Shown here: positions 22,592-32,858 of the stretch, in pieces
Layout of the letters: each line of letters opens with the position of its first letter
Position numbering within the stretch: the stretch's first letter is position 1
NCBI RefSeq assembly: GCF_002865645.1
Contig: NW_020194515.1
Span: 1,364,001 to 1,428,000, forward strand
DNA from: Hyaloscypha bicolor E
Taxonomy: Eukaryota > Ascomycota > Leotiomycetes > Helotiales > Hyaloscyphaceae
DNA length: 64,000 bases
Direction of reading: 5' to 3'
Program-made: the position numbers and the translations under genes
The notes under the pieces: model-generated
What the model saw: the letters and a program-made list of their open reading frames with translations, nothing else
What the model was told of the DNA's origin: nothing
Database searches by the model: none

Positions 22592-24100
22592 TTATTGTGG
22601 TTTCTCAGCGCCTTTCTCCAGCAGCAGCTTCACCACCGCCTCGTGCCCATTCCTTGCAGCATATGATAGCGGCGTCCGGTCATAGTCCCTGTTAGTCTCA
22701 AGCACAGCGCCTTTCTCCAGCAGCAGCTTCACCACCACCTTGCGCCTTGGTACCCATGACGGCGTCCAACTACTATACCAAGATTTGGTCTCCAGCTCAG
22801 CGCCTTCCTCCAGCAGCAGCTTCACCACCGCCTCGTGCCCATTCCCTGCAGCATATGACAGCGGCGTCCGGTCATAGTCCCTGTCAGTCTCTAGCACAGC
22901 GCCTTTCTCCAGCAGCAGCTTCACCACCGCCTCGTGCCCATTCCCTGCAGCCCATGATAGCGGCGTCCGGTCATAGATCTTGTCTTCAGTCTCCAGTATA
23001 GCGCCTTTCTCCAGTAGCAGCTTCACCACCGCCTCGTGCCCATTCCTTGCAGCCCATAACAGCGGCGTCCGGTCATAGTCCCTGTCAGTCTCCAGCACAG
23101 CGCCTTTCTCCAGTAGCAGCTTCACCACCGCCTCGTGCCCATTCCTTGCAGCCCATGACAGCAGCATTTGACCGCTTACTTTCATATTGACATCGACATC
23201 GTCGCGCACTATCAGCAGCCTTACCAATACCTCATTCTCCGTATCCACTGCGGACTTAAGTACTTCGGTGGCAAGAAAATCCAAGTTTCCTAAAAACTCT
23301 GGCAACGTCCAATCGAATGAACGGTAGATAGGAGAGTTCAACTTGTTAAAGTTGAGTAAGAATAAGGTAGTATCGAAAATAACATCTTGAAGATTCTTTT
23401 TATAGTTTGCTCTCAGAAAATCAGTATCGCATGCATCTGAAGATATGCCTAGTAAGGCATAAATACTATCTCGTGGGTCAGTCGCTTCGCTTCCGCAGAA
23501 TTTGACTAGCAATGTGTAAAGATCCCGCTTTTTGGCCCACCAAGAGCTATTCCGGAGAGGACCTGGCATAATATCTAAGATAGGTTGACAGTGCGGGTCT
23601 GGGGTGATCTCTAGTAAAGATAGCGTAAGAGCGAAGATGCTTGCCGAAACAGATTTGCCACCGCAAACGATTTCGGCAACTCGCGCGTTGGCAACTTCTT
23701 GTAGAATCCAGACTCTCTTAAACCAATTTCGACGAAGGAGCGACCGTAAGCCTTCAATCAGAAGGTCTCTTTGGTCAGCGATTAAATTGTGTACCACCGC
23801 TGACCAGATATTCACCCACTGCTTGTCTGAAATTTTCTGGTCATTAGAGGCATGTTTGGTGCTCTCTTTCTCCAGTTGCTCCATATAATGCATAACATAA
23901 TCTGTATCATATGTAGCTTCGCCTAACCAGATAATTACTCGTTCAGCCTCGCTGTAAATAGATCCCATCTGCTGGACTTGCTCTCCTCGTTCTTTATTAT
24001 CATTTTGATTAATGCAAAGAGCATCAATCCAAAGAATCCGGTCTTTTTCTTGGTAACGGAGATCCCGAAGTGCAAGATATGCATTTTTGGTAACTGTCAT
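22592..24100 (-). CDS. HET-domain protein with six near-identical ankyrin repeats
   Basis: The frame runs 502 aa from the first ATG (24098-24100); it stays open 16 codons further but starts there only with TTG. Residues 1-150 carry the middle and end of a HET domain (RILWIDALCINQND, ERGEQVQQMGSIYSEAERV, IIWLGEA, RVWILQEVANA). The usual opening motif (Y-x-x-L-S-Y-x-W-G) is not seen upstream, so the gene is 5'-truncated or lacks an unrecognised first exon. Residues about 310-500 are ankyrin repeats of 33-34 aa (DRTPLSWAAGNGHEAVVKLL...), six units nearly identical in sequence; the fifth is shortened and scrambled (TPSWVPRRK) but stays in frame. HET domains act in fungal non-self recognition and can trigger cell death. 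Here the repeats would be the sensor part (inference). Confidence 0.8.
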   Translation of the reverse strand: MTVTKNAYLALRDLRYQEKDRILWIDALCINQNDNKERGEQVQQMGSIYSEAERVIIWLGEATYDTDYVMHYMEQLEKESTKHASNDQKISDKQWVNIWSAVVHNLIADQRDLLIEGLRSLLRRNWFKRVWILQEVANARVAEIVCGGKSVSASIFALTLSLLEITPDPHCQPILDIMPGPLRNSSWWAKKRDLYTLLVKFCGSEATDPRDSIYALLGISSDACDTDFLRANYKKNLQDVIFDTTLFLLNFNKLNSPIYRSFDWTLPEFLGNLDFLATEVLKSAVDTENEVLVRLLIVRDDVDVNMKVSGQMLLSWAARNGHEAVVKLLLEKGAVLETDRDYDRTPLLWAARNGHEAVVKLLLEKGAILETEDKIYDRTPLSWAAGNGHEAVVKLLLEKGAVLETDRDYDRTPLSYAAGNGHEAVVKLLLEEGAELETKSWYSSWTPSWVPRRKVVVKLLLEKGAVLETNRDYDRTPLSYAARNGHEAVVKLLLEKGAEKPQ

Positions 24101-24668
24101 TTTACTGTCTGGAATATCGCCTTTGAACCGTTCTCTCACTTCTCTCAAACCTTTTTGAGCTTACCCTTGGTGTCCTGTAGGTTCTCTAAGGCCTTTAGCC
24201 TTATTGTAGCTTGCAGTGTAACGAGTCATGTATATCAACATGCCTATGGGCCCATGAATAGGTAGAGAGAGAAATCGATCCACAGGTTTTCGACTTCAAT
24301 CTCGCTCAGTTGCGTCGGCTAATGCCGTTTCTACCCTCACCTAGCAGAGTTACTCGCCGTTCTCTAGTTCCTCGCTCGTGTGTCGGTAAGGCCTTTGCCG
24401 GGGTGAGGCGGGGTGGGTGGTCCGGCGATATTAATTAAGGAAGTTTGTGGTCTCTACTGCCTCAAAGCTTATGTTCGGTTAACCGGAACTTCCTGGACGG
24501 AAAGCGGAAGAGCTGACGAGTTTCCGCTGCTGCTGGGATAAGTCCCAGCCGAAAAACTGAGTTTGGAGGGGGGGTCGGTGGTGGTCTTATACAGTCTCCT
24601 AATACGCCGTACACTAGAACAGTGTGTACCCCATCGTTTAGGTCTGGTACACTTTATTATTAATTACC

Positions 24669-24669
<1 letters not shown>
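24101..24669. other. Upstream region of the HET-ankyrin gene
   Basis: Should contain the missing 5' end of the HET domain if it exists, but no frame here shows the L-S-Y-x-W-G motif. Otherwise no gene. Confidence 0.35.

Positions 24670-24694
<25 letters not shown>
24670..24694 (+). repeat. 25-base poly(A) tract
   Basis: A pure A run that directly borders the left end of the anomalous reversed block (24695). Confidence 0.95.
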
Positions 24695-24699
<5 letters not shown>

Positions 24700-25519
24700 A
24701 TACCCTGCAATTATATAATTTCCTAAACATTAATATTATTTCCACACTAATTTTTAGCTAAAAAATCCGCACCCGCCTACCCCCAAACCCGCCAACCGAT
24801 CACCTATGAAGATGAAACCGATGGTCCTATCGTACAAGTCAAGATGTCATAGTAGTAAAGAAAGTTACGGATGGGAGACTTGCTCAACGGTCAAGTCGTT
24901 CTAAGGTGTCGCAAATCGAATGTTATACCGAACGTTTAGTGTCGGTGTAGCCCTCCAACTGCACCGCAAAAGTCGACTCGGCGTTTGGGGCGGTCGGTTT
25001 AGACGGAGTGTTCCCACGCTTGGGAAGCTTAAGAGAGCTGAAGTTAGGGCGTAGCTACAGAGAGGTGTCTCTGGAAGAGGGAGATGCTGTTATTATCGTA
25101 GCTGAACTCGACGACTATTCATAACGTCGCTATCGCTGAGATGCTGATGACTCGAACGGCTAGTCCAGGCTGCGTAAGCAGGCGAAGGCGCGATAGTTGT
25201 CTGAAAGAGGTGCTCGGACGGTGTCTGTCTGCAGAAAGTTATGGCTCGAGAGGTAGGCAGTAGATTAATAGTCTGACTCTAATATCCGTCATCTCATCCC
25301 GTCTTCTATTCTACTCGAAACCTAAGTCGTAGCCGCTGAAGGAGCGGAAGTAGCTCGAATGGTTGTTCTAGGCCTCCCTTAAATAATCACGCGGCTCGGT
25401 CAAGTTCTTGTGGAGGCTACTGATCCAATAGATTCATAAACTGGCTATCAACGATTGGAATTAAGTGTCTCAGTCTTCGGAAAGCTAGCAATAAATACTA
25501 CAGCTGTAACAATATAGGC
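24695..25519. other. Block whose base order appears reversed without complementing
   Basis: Read as given, the block shows no gene or homology on either strand. Its complement read left to right (equivalently, the block read backwards on the other strand) does. Positions 24695-24813 complemented are identical, base for base, to 25732-25850. Positions 25312-25421 complemented encode MSFGFSIGDFLAFIEL and further residues to QFKNTSDD, a well-known start of fungal signalling/NLR-type proteins. A CTAAC branch site, a TTCACAG acceptor and an exon starting VRSLSIV follow, ending at 25519. Reversing 24695-25519 in place joins seamlessly to 25520 and lengthens the adjoining palindrome. I read this as a data artefact or deliberate alteration, not biology. 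Confidence 0.85.
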
Positions 25520-25731
25520 TTCAATATCCTAATAACTATATATTTAATTTAGTCTTGTGGTGCGGCTAGAATCGCCTGTTAATGTCGAATTTTTTGATTT
25601 TTGGTATGCGGCCGGCTTACTAAAAATTATTGGGTGCGGCCGCATACCAAAAATCAAAAAATTCGACATTAACAGGCGATTCTAGCCGCACCACAAGACT
25701 AAATTAAATATATAGTTATTAGGATATTGAA
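25520..25731. repeat. Perfect 95-bp inverted repeat with 22-bp spacer
   Basis: Arms 25520-25614 and 25637-25731 are exact reverse complements by my base-by-base reading; the spacer is 25615-25636. If the block to the left is reversed, each arm grows by 119 bp to 214 bp and both outer ends become TA followed by gaagtatcc, as in a foldback or TA-targeting MITE. Confidence 0.92.
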
Positions 25732-26071
25732 AATACTATGGGACGTTAATATATTAAAGGATTTGTAATTATAATAAAGGTGTGATTAAAAATCGATTTT
25801 TTAGGCGTGGGCGGATGGGGGTTTGGGCGGTTGGCTAGTGGATACTTCTAAGTGATAAAAAGAATTTGCGCTGCCAACCAGGTAATATTTAATCTATTAG
25901 TGTGGAATACTGTAGGTCGATGGTGCCTGGGAGGAAGCCGATTTCGCTAGTGACTATATCTGATTTTGGTGTGAAATTGATGATATTGATAGTGGCTAGT
26001 CAGCAAGTATTCCCTTCCAAAATCGATTGTAGAGACCAGGTACTGTAGAGTATACGAGATCACAAACCGAA
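25732..26071. other. AT-leaning non-coding DNA with repeat fragments
   Basis: 25732-25850 is the normally oriented copy of the sequence hidden in the reversed block. Around 25932 a gaagccgatttcgctagtgac fragment resembles the right dispersed repeat at 26135-26160, so partial copies of the same repeat family are present. No ORF. Confidence 0.5.
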
Positions 26072-26162
26072 TGGCGTCAGCACCAAAAATGGCCGGTGTG
26101 GTTTGTGCTTAGAATTTTTTTAGGCAAAAGGGGACGAAGCCGATTTTGCAAGTGACAGTATT
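26072..26162 (-). repeat. Right copy of dispersed inverted repeat (pairs with 21910-22000)
   Basis: The reverse complement reads tcacttgcaaaatcggcttcg...cctaaaaaaa...catttttggtgctgacgcc, matching 21910-22000. Together they bracket about 4.25 kb. Confidence 0.65.
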
Positions 26163-26549
26163 GCTCACCAACTTTCTCACAGACTCCCATAGCCGTCCGT
26201 AAGTTGCCAGCGAACGGCGCCCACGAAGGGAGGCAGGAGCGGGCCGACGCTCAAACTACGGGAAGAAGTAGTCTCGTTTTATGCTCTTGCCAAAGCTGGA
26301 AGCCCTTACTTCTCCCATCGTCCCTTCTCGCCACCTGAAAGACCGAAGTTAGAACGACGAGCCATATTCAGACTTTGCTCACCTTGGTCATTTCGTTTCT
26401 TGCGGCATCGAACGTGGTCCGAAGCCCATGACCGAAAGGGGGCTTCTGGAGCGACCTGGACGCACACTCTTTCCCTGCTTGGATCGTTCACCCACTCCGC
26501 AAACCCAAAAGGCAAAAAAGGTTTGAGAGACCCAATGAAATCGCCACGT

Positions 26550-26815
26550 GCCAGCAAACGATGCAAACAGAAGTATGAAAGGATCTAGGAGCAGGCCTAT
26601 ACCTCTCCTTTGGGCTCCTAACCTAGTCCACAAACTCAAATTCAACGAGGAACTCTGCTCGAGGTCTCTCTCCACAAATTAACAATTGCCATGCAGGCAG
26701 AAGCATGAAGCTACCCAGGAACGCACACCACCTCCTTGGGCCCTTGATCTAGCCCACGAACTCAAAACACCCCCTGAGAAGTCAGCTCAGGGTCTCCACG
26801 CACTCGCCGCAGCCA
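26550..26815. repeat. Two diverged ~130-bp tandem units
   Basis: Units near 26560-26688 and 26690-26810 share an order of short blocks: atgca..cagaag.atgaa, then cctttgggc.cc or ccttgggccc, then cta.cccac.aactcaaa and ggtctc. Further weak echoes of the atgcag.c.gaag block occur at 27121 and 27170. Diverged too far for a simple satellite; perhaps an old duplicated coding segment. Confidence 0.45.
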
Positions 26816-27722
26816 TGAAGGCGGATCTGGCAGAAGTAAGCAGGGAACTCTGCAGCGGCCCGATGCTCGATGGACAGGACGAGAATACCGAAATCTCTTC
26901 TCGAAGTCTTCAGCCTACCCTTGTCCCTTGACTTCCATGTCTCCTCGCCTTTAGCGAATGCAAAAAAAAAAAAGCCTTCCAACGCGGTTCGATATCTCTC
27001 CGGGAGATGTCCAATACTGGCTGCAACGGAAGGAAGAAAGAGAGCGAACGCCTCGAAACTTTTGAGAGGCTCAAAAACCAATCCACTGGAGCTGCTAACC
27101 AGTGGTAGAAACCCACTTACTATGCAGACGGAAGAAAGGAGACAATCATCTCCCCATCGAAGAGCTTCATGCAGACAGAAGGAGAGAAGACCATGGACTC
27201 TGGATCGGCCCGACGGTCAAGCCTTTCGAACCCAAACCATTCCACTCGAAGTCTCTAGGAAGCCCCAATTTCACGGCAGACATTGCAGACAGCAACACTC
27301 ATTTGAAAGAAAGGACGAACGCAAGCACGAGCTCAACGACGGACTCGTTTCAAAAGGTACTCGCCGTTTTCATCACGGACTCCTCCAGCAAACCATCTGA
27401 TCGTCAATGAGCGAGATCAACGACTCAGGCACGGCCCGGCTGCCCAATCCGAAAATAGCTCGCTTCAGCTTCTCACCCACTTACTTGCTCACTGCATCGC
27501 AGGCTGCATTGTACCTGCATCCGCGCTGCACTCACAGACACCGCACCCGGTCCCGGTCCCCATTTACCAAACAACTCCCCTCCATCCCCAAAGCCAAAAA
27601 TCCCGCACCGTCCCTCAGCCCATTCCACGCGTTCAATTCATCAATTGACCGTCGTGTTCCAAGCGAGTCTGTTCGTATCTCAAAAAAGAAAGGACCTCTT
27701 TTACTGCGTTCCTGCAGGTCCT
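26816..27722. other. Gene-poor region
   Basis: Several overlapping ORFs up to 176 aa (26870-27400) without domain resemblance and with frames that interrupt each other. No call. Confidence 0.3.
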
Positions 27723-27807
27723 GCAGATACGGTAGTTAAGCAGATACGGTACTTATGCAGATACGGTAGTTGTGCAGATACGGGAGTTATGCAGATACGG
27801 TAGTTAT
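27723..27807 (+). repeat. 17-bp minisatellite, five copies
   Basis: The unit gcagatacggtagttat is repeated five times without gaps, with one or two substitutions in the inner copies. There are no spacers, so it is not a CRISPR array. Confidence 0.95.
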
Positions 27808-30800
27808 GAGGTGGGGGCTGGGCAAACGTGGAAAATTTCCGGCTGGGGCACCAGGGGGGTCGATGTGTTTGACGTAATCTGATCTGATCCTTCTCAGCCC
27901 TGATGTCTGTCATTTCAGATGGAAGAGGCTCGGTGCATGAGCAGGATTCTTTTGCGTCGAACGAGTTTCTTCTTCTGGAAAGGAAATCTCGGAGAAGGTG
28001 AGTGAATGGTTTGTTCGCTGGACGCATTTGGATGGTGGTGAGCGCCGACTTCATGCATACGACGATCGAGGTGTCCAGACTACAGAATTAGCAGCTTTGA
28101 CCCGATGTTTTGTTGTTTTGTAAACAAGTCCATCCCATCATATCTCAAAATCGAAATCAAAATCAAAATCAAAAATCAATTGTGCAAATCGCCGCATCTC
28201 GATCCTTCTTCTCGCCCACCTCCAATACTGTATCGATCATCGCGGGGGGCTTCCCTTACTTACCTGTCACACTGCCCAATACTTTCCACGTCTCCTCCCT
28301 TCTTCCCTCCCTTCCCACGTTCACGAGCATTGTGCCGACAACCTGCCAACCCCCATTCATCGTCCGTGTAAATCGCGCGTCCTGGTTTGATCTCTGAGCC
28401 TCAGAATTGTCTGGAAGATTGGAAAAAAGCTGCGTCATCTCAGCCCTTCCCTCCCCGTTAGTAAATTTTTTTTTGGCTTTCCTTTCTGTTCCCAGCGGTC
28501 TTCCTTGCGCGCACACGCCTGCACAGGAAATGAGAGAGAGGGGGCCCACTTGCCTGCCGCCGGCTCGACAAGGCATCCCTCACTCTCGCTCGTGATGGGC
28601 GATGCGATGTCAGAAAGAGAGTTTTCCGCCCTCCACTCCAACGTCCTCGTCCTCATCCTCGGCTCCGTAACCCGCCTCAACGGTTTCGTCCAGTCATCCT
28701 TCCTCCCTTCCTTACGAGCCAGCCAGCCAGCCAGCCAGCGCGAAACGTTAGAAAAGGTAGGTAATTTAGGTAGCCAATGCTTTCTCATACTATCATTATT
28801 CCAGATCTCCAAACTTCGGCATTATTGGTGCTGCCCCCGGAGAAACGGGGATTATTTTCTTCTCGAATCGCAGCGTGCGCCCAGATCTCAAACCGCGCCG
28901 CCCCGATTTTTTCGAAAGATTGAAAAGGCGGGTTTCAGAGGACAGGGCTGCGATCACCGCGCCAATCGCATGCCCCTACCCCGTCCCCTCCCCTCCCCAG
29001 CGATTGCGCAAGGATAGACAGCGATCGCGTGAAGGCGTGCCTGTGCCTTGCCTGCCCTGCCTTGCCTGCTCTGCCCTGCTAGCACAGACCGGGATGGGCC
29101 CAACATCATTTTCTCCTGGGGGGGGGGGGGGGGGGGGGGGCTTGCGCAAGTACAGTAGTGGATGTTTAACTTTAGGGGACCCTTAGGAGATGCATACCTT
29201 TGTAAAAATTATCACGATTATATAAAGAATCAAGTCCCGGCGTAATTATATAACAATCAAAAGTCCGCCAAATATTGTATCGCGTCAAGCAACTGTTTAA
29301 AAGAGCGTACCTATAAATCGTTGCATGATTCGTCACGTGGAGGGGAGTAAATTAATGGGGGGGATTAGGTTTTGATTGTTTGGAGCAGGAAACACGAAAC
29401 CGCAGTAGGTAAATGGAGCAAGCCTCAGGTTCCTGATTGGCTATAGGTCACATGATGCCTCATATGCACCCAAGCCGGCGGAGTGGATTATTTTATTTTA
29501 CGATATTAAACGTATTCAAGCCCCCCTAAAATTTATATAATTTCAGCCCCATCCATCCCCTACTTTTGGGTGGGCGAGAAGGGGGGCTGCCCCATCTTCC
29601 CAACAAGGTGTCAAAACCCTGGGAATGGAAACTGGCACGCAAAAGGGCAAGGAGGAGCGCTGCTGGAGAGGAATAATCGGCCAATATTCCTCAACGCGCT
29701 GCTGTGCTACCGTGAATTACGAAGTACATGGCAGGGAATGCCCCGAGAGCCCAACACAGACAGCTCCACACAGCGCAGCAGTGCCAGCACAGCTCAGCGT
29801 CGAGAACGGGACTGAGCAGATCAAAACAAAGGCGAACAGACCGTTCAAATATTGCCGTGCCCCACTACCCGGAACGATTATTTTTCAGACAGTTACTTAT
29901 ATGAACATAAGGTTCGTATGGTCGCCGGGGCGCCTGTCTGGCTCTTGACCCTTCGTTTCGAACCCTCTTCGTGCCCAGCCTTCTTCGGTGCTTCTTGATT
30001 CAGCTCTACCTACGCACTATATATATTTCCGCCCTCTCGCCGCCGATAGGTTAAGACGAACCAGCAGTCACGAACGCGACCTGTCGAGCCCACGCCAGAG
30101 AACATTGAATTCCTCGGGCCCAATCCCCAGCCCGCAGCGCGCAGCTTTCGTACCAGTGGCACGGCTACAGAACAATCCTCGCGACTGGCTAAAAGACCCC
30201 CCCCGCCCCGCCCTACGCTCGGGAATCTTGCCAATTGGCACGCCGCGGGTTGCTTTTTAATCTTACCAAGTAGGATTATACACCTTCCGGCGCCAGGATC
30301 CAAGGAAGTATCAGACCTCCAGGTCCCCCCCGTCTGAGCGAAAGTTTGCTTGCTTGGAAGTTGGAAGTTGGAAGGAAGTGCCGGGGTTTGCATCGTCGGC
30401 AGCGGGTGCGCAGTTCGGACACGCGCGACGCGTTCGTTGAGCCTCGACCGGGAAGTAAGAAAATAAGCAGAAAACTTATTACACGCCAGATCCCCTCGTC
30501 ACCAGCATCCTCCAGGCCTCCTCCTTCCCCTCGCGTGTCCATCATCGCGCATCCAGCATCCAGCACCCGGCATCGACTTCGAGCTGCGACATTCGGGTTT
30601 CGTTCGCTTCACGTCGAATTGCAGCTCCTTGCTGACCGCCAGGTTGTGTCTGGGGTCGTTGCCGAATCATCACGCTGCCGACTCGGCTGGCAGTTTTATA
30701 TAAACAAATCTACAGCCCACTACACGGCCCACGAGGCAGAACCCCGCGGGTCTGGAAAACCCGCACCATATCATCCGGCAACACGGCAAACCATTCGTTG

Positions 30801-31397
30801 CATTCACCCTATCTATTATCGATCGCCATCATCGTCGCTGCGGCCGATTTTCAGACCTGTTGCAAACCGTCAGTTTCCAATCACTGCCCCGCGGTGTAGC
30901 TCTGTGTCCTGTACGTATCCGGGGATTGATGTAGGCGGCTTCAAGCTGCGGCGTCTCATCAGCTGCGACCAGCCCAACAGCGGCTCCCGGTGAACTCTAG
31001 CCGGTTCCCGGAACGAAACCGATTCAGCAAACTGACTGGAATCGGTGAGGTTGTGCTAAGTGGGATGAACAGACTAAGACATCGACGTACAAGCAAGCAG
31101 CACTGGCACGGCTTGTAAGACCTCGAAAACTTGGGGAAGAGTGAAGGGTACTCGCTGGACGGATCGACGCTGAGTCTTAGAGAGACAGCCGTCAAGCCAT
31201 CAATTCTCGTGGGGCTGTGGTCGGGGCTTGAAGACATTGTTTGCTTTTCGTCACTCGTTTGAACTCCCCATCGACGCCTTTCCGAACTCCAATTGCGCCA
31301 AAACTTTTATATACCTGTCGCCCTTCTCGGATTCTGTCCTACGCGAACGCGTCATACTATCTCATTATCCCTAACACCAATTCATCATTGCGTCGCG
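27808..31397. other. Long non-coding stretch upstream of the membrane-protein gene
   Basis: No convincing gene. It includes an uninterrupted run of 23 G at 29118-29140 and several AT-rich parts (29190-29560). A 215-aa plus ORF (30346-30993) is compositionally biased and probably leader or promoter DNA of the gene starting at 31398. Confidence 0.4.
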
Positions 31398-32858
31398 ATG
31401 GGGATCTCTCGTGGGCTGCCGTTGGGGCTCGGCGCATTGGCGGTGTCGAGTGGGGCCGTCATGTTAACTTTCGACATCATATTCGCCGTTACCCTGTCTC
31501 AAAGTTCTTCCGCGGCCAAGGCCAATGTGGTGGCCATAGTCGCGTCGGTACTCAATTCGATTGCGGTTGCTCTGTTATTACTACTGCTGGCCAGGCAGAT
31601 CCGGTATCGTAACGGAGCACACATTCAAGATTTCGGACATGGCAGACAACACACATACTTGTTGGCTGGATTTGCGGGAGTGTTCGGTACTCTGTCTGCC
31701 GTCGCTTCAGCAGTGCTGCTGGGGATCATGAGGAATCAGCAGGCTAATCCCCCGAAGAGGATCATCCATTCATCCACCCAGAGCTTGGTCACTGGAGCTT
31801 TCATCGGCTGGGCAATTTCTCTGCTCTCCCAGGCTGTGTTCATCATCTGCATGGTCATCATCCAACGGAAAGATTTCCAGCAACAAATCCAACCTTACCA
31901 TATTGGAGCACCAAGCGAAGCTTTCCCAGAGATGCAAGAGTCGTCAAGACAGGGGGCTTCAAGTGCCCAAGCGAACCACAGCCATCGTGGAACACCATCG
32001 ATGGAGTCGAGATCTCCTCCTCCTTCCAGCGGTCGATCCCGAGCTGGCTCTGATACTGTGTCGTCTTTCCGGTCTTCCTGGTCCCAAGTTGTCCGACCAA
32101 TCAACTCGAAGACCAAATTGATCCAGCATAGCCACAAAACTCATCATCGGCCACCATCCATTGAATCCAACCACCGCGAAAGAAGCATATCTGTAGAGGA
32201 TGGCTTTGACTCTTGGGATACATCTGGTGTGGATGCGCAATCGCGACAAGCTGTTGAATCGGCGTCGCCAACTCCCCAACGATTTCTCGAGACCATTCCA
32301 GCCAGTCCTACAACGAGTAGAAGTGCAAGTCCTGGTTTCCCTCTCGACTTGGAGCCTCCAAAGGCGAGGAAAAGGAGTCGAAGTTACAGCCCCGCCAACA
32401 GCTCCAGGGAAATGCCAAGGTCTGTGCGGCAGTCGAGTCCGACAGAGAGCAACCACGAGGCTCACATCCATCCCCTCTTCCGAACCGACTCACCCACTCC
32501 TCCTCCGGCAGCTACTCCAGGAACGATTGTGACCGCAGCCCCTGGAGCAGGGCAGGTAATTTCGGATCCTCAGAGTATTCGATCACTTCACCGAATGCGA
32601 AGTGGAAGCCTGCCATCAAGTCCGTTGGTCCCCAGTGCGAGCTTGGATAGTATTCGACGTGCGATGCAGGAGAGGGAGGAACGAGAGGGGAGGGAAGAGT
32701 TGGAGCGGTTAGAAGAGGTCGGTGGGGAGAGGACCTTGACACCTCCCATTCCGGACTTCATTCTGAATGGAGGGCCAAGGAGTAGCATGGGAGGCTACAA
32801 TTCGAGGAAAAAGACCCAGGCTGGACTGGGTATGCTCGGAGAGGATGGGGAGGCATAG
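31398..32858 (+). CDS. Fungal integral membrane protein with long disordered tail
   Basis: 486 aa without intron. Four hydrophobic segments lie at about residues 8-33 (LGALAVSSGAVMLTFDIIFAV), 42-64, 85-108 and 131-153. The tail from residue 160 on is Ser/Pro/Arg-rich with repeated SRS and SPT motifs and many likely phosphorylation sites, ending with an acidic helix (EEREGREELERLEE). The topology resembles fungal MARVEL-like or small tetraspan proteins with cytosolic C-termini, but I do not recognise the family. ATG at 31398 is chosen over the upstream in-frame codon at 31293 because it directly precedes the first membrane segment and conserved-looking text. Confidence 0.75.
   Translation: MGISRGLPLGLGALAVSSGAVMLTFDIIFAVTLSQSSSAAKANVVAIVASVLNSIAVALLLLLLARQIRYRNGAHIQDFGHGRQHTYLLAGFAGVFGTLSAVASAVLLGIMRNQQANPPKRIIHSSTQSLVTGAFIGWAISLLSQAVFIICMVIIQRKDFQQQIQPYHIGAPSEAFPEMQESSRQGASSAQANHSHRGTPSMESRSPPPSSGRSRAGSDTVSSFRSSWSQVVRPINSKTKLIQHSHKTHHRPPSIESNHRERSISVEDGFDSWDTSGVDAQSRQAVESASPTPQRFLETIPASPTTSRSASPGFPLDLEPPKARKRSRSYSPANSSREMPRSVRQSSPTESNHEAHIHPLFRTDSPTPPPAATPGTIVTAAPGAGQVISDPQSIRSLHRMRSGSLPSSPLVPSASLDSIRRAMQEREEREGREELERLEEVGGERTLTPPIPDFILNGGPRSSMGGYNSRKKTQAGLGMLGEDGEA

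Noticed and set aside
22747..23001. Plus-strand ORF across the ankyrin repeats
   Set aside because: Antisense shadow of the repetitive ankyrin-coding DNA; no independent family features.
24695..25519. Reading the block as an ordinary inverted or direct repeat of 25732-25850
   Set aside because: Neither the direct nor the reverse-complement comparison aligns; only the parallel complement matches, and it matches exactly.
27723..27807. Possible CRISPR array
   Set aside because: Units abut directly without unique spacers; it is a minisatellite in a eukaryotic genome.
29930..29975. tRNA-like TTCGAA box near 29955
   Set aside because: The neighbouring bases cannot form a T-stem or acceptor stem on either strand.
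30346..30993. 215-aa plus ORF
   Set aside because: Biased composition, no domain, directly upstream of a real gene; probably leader or promoter sequence.
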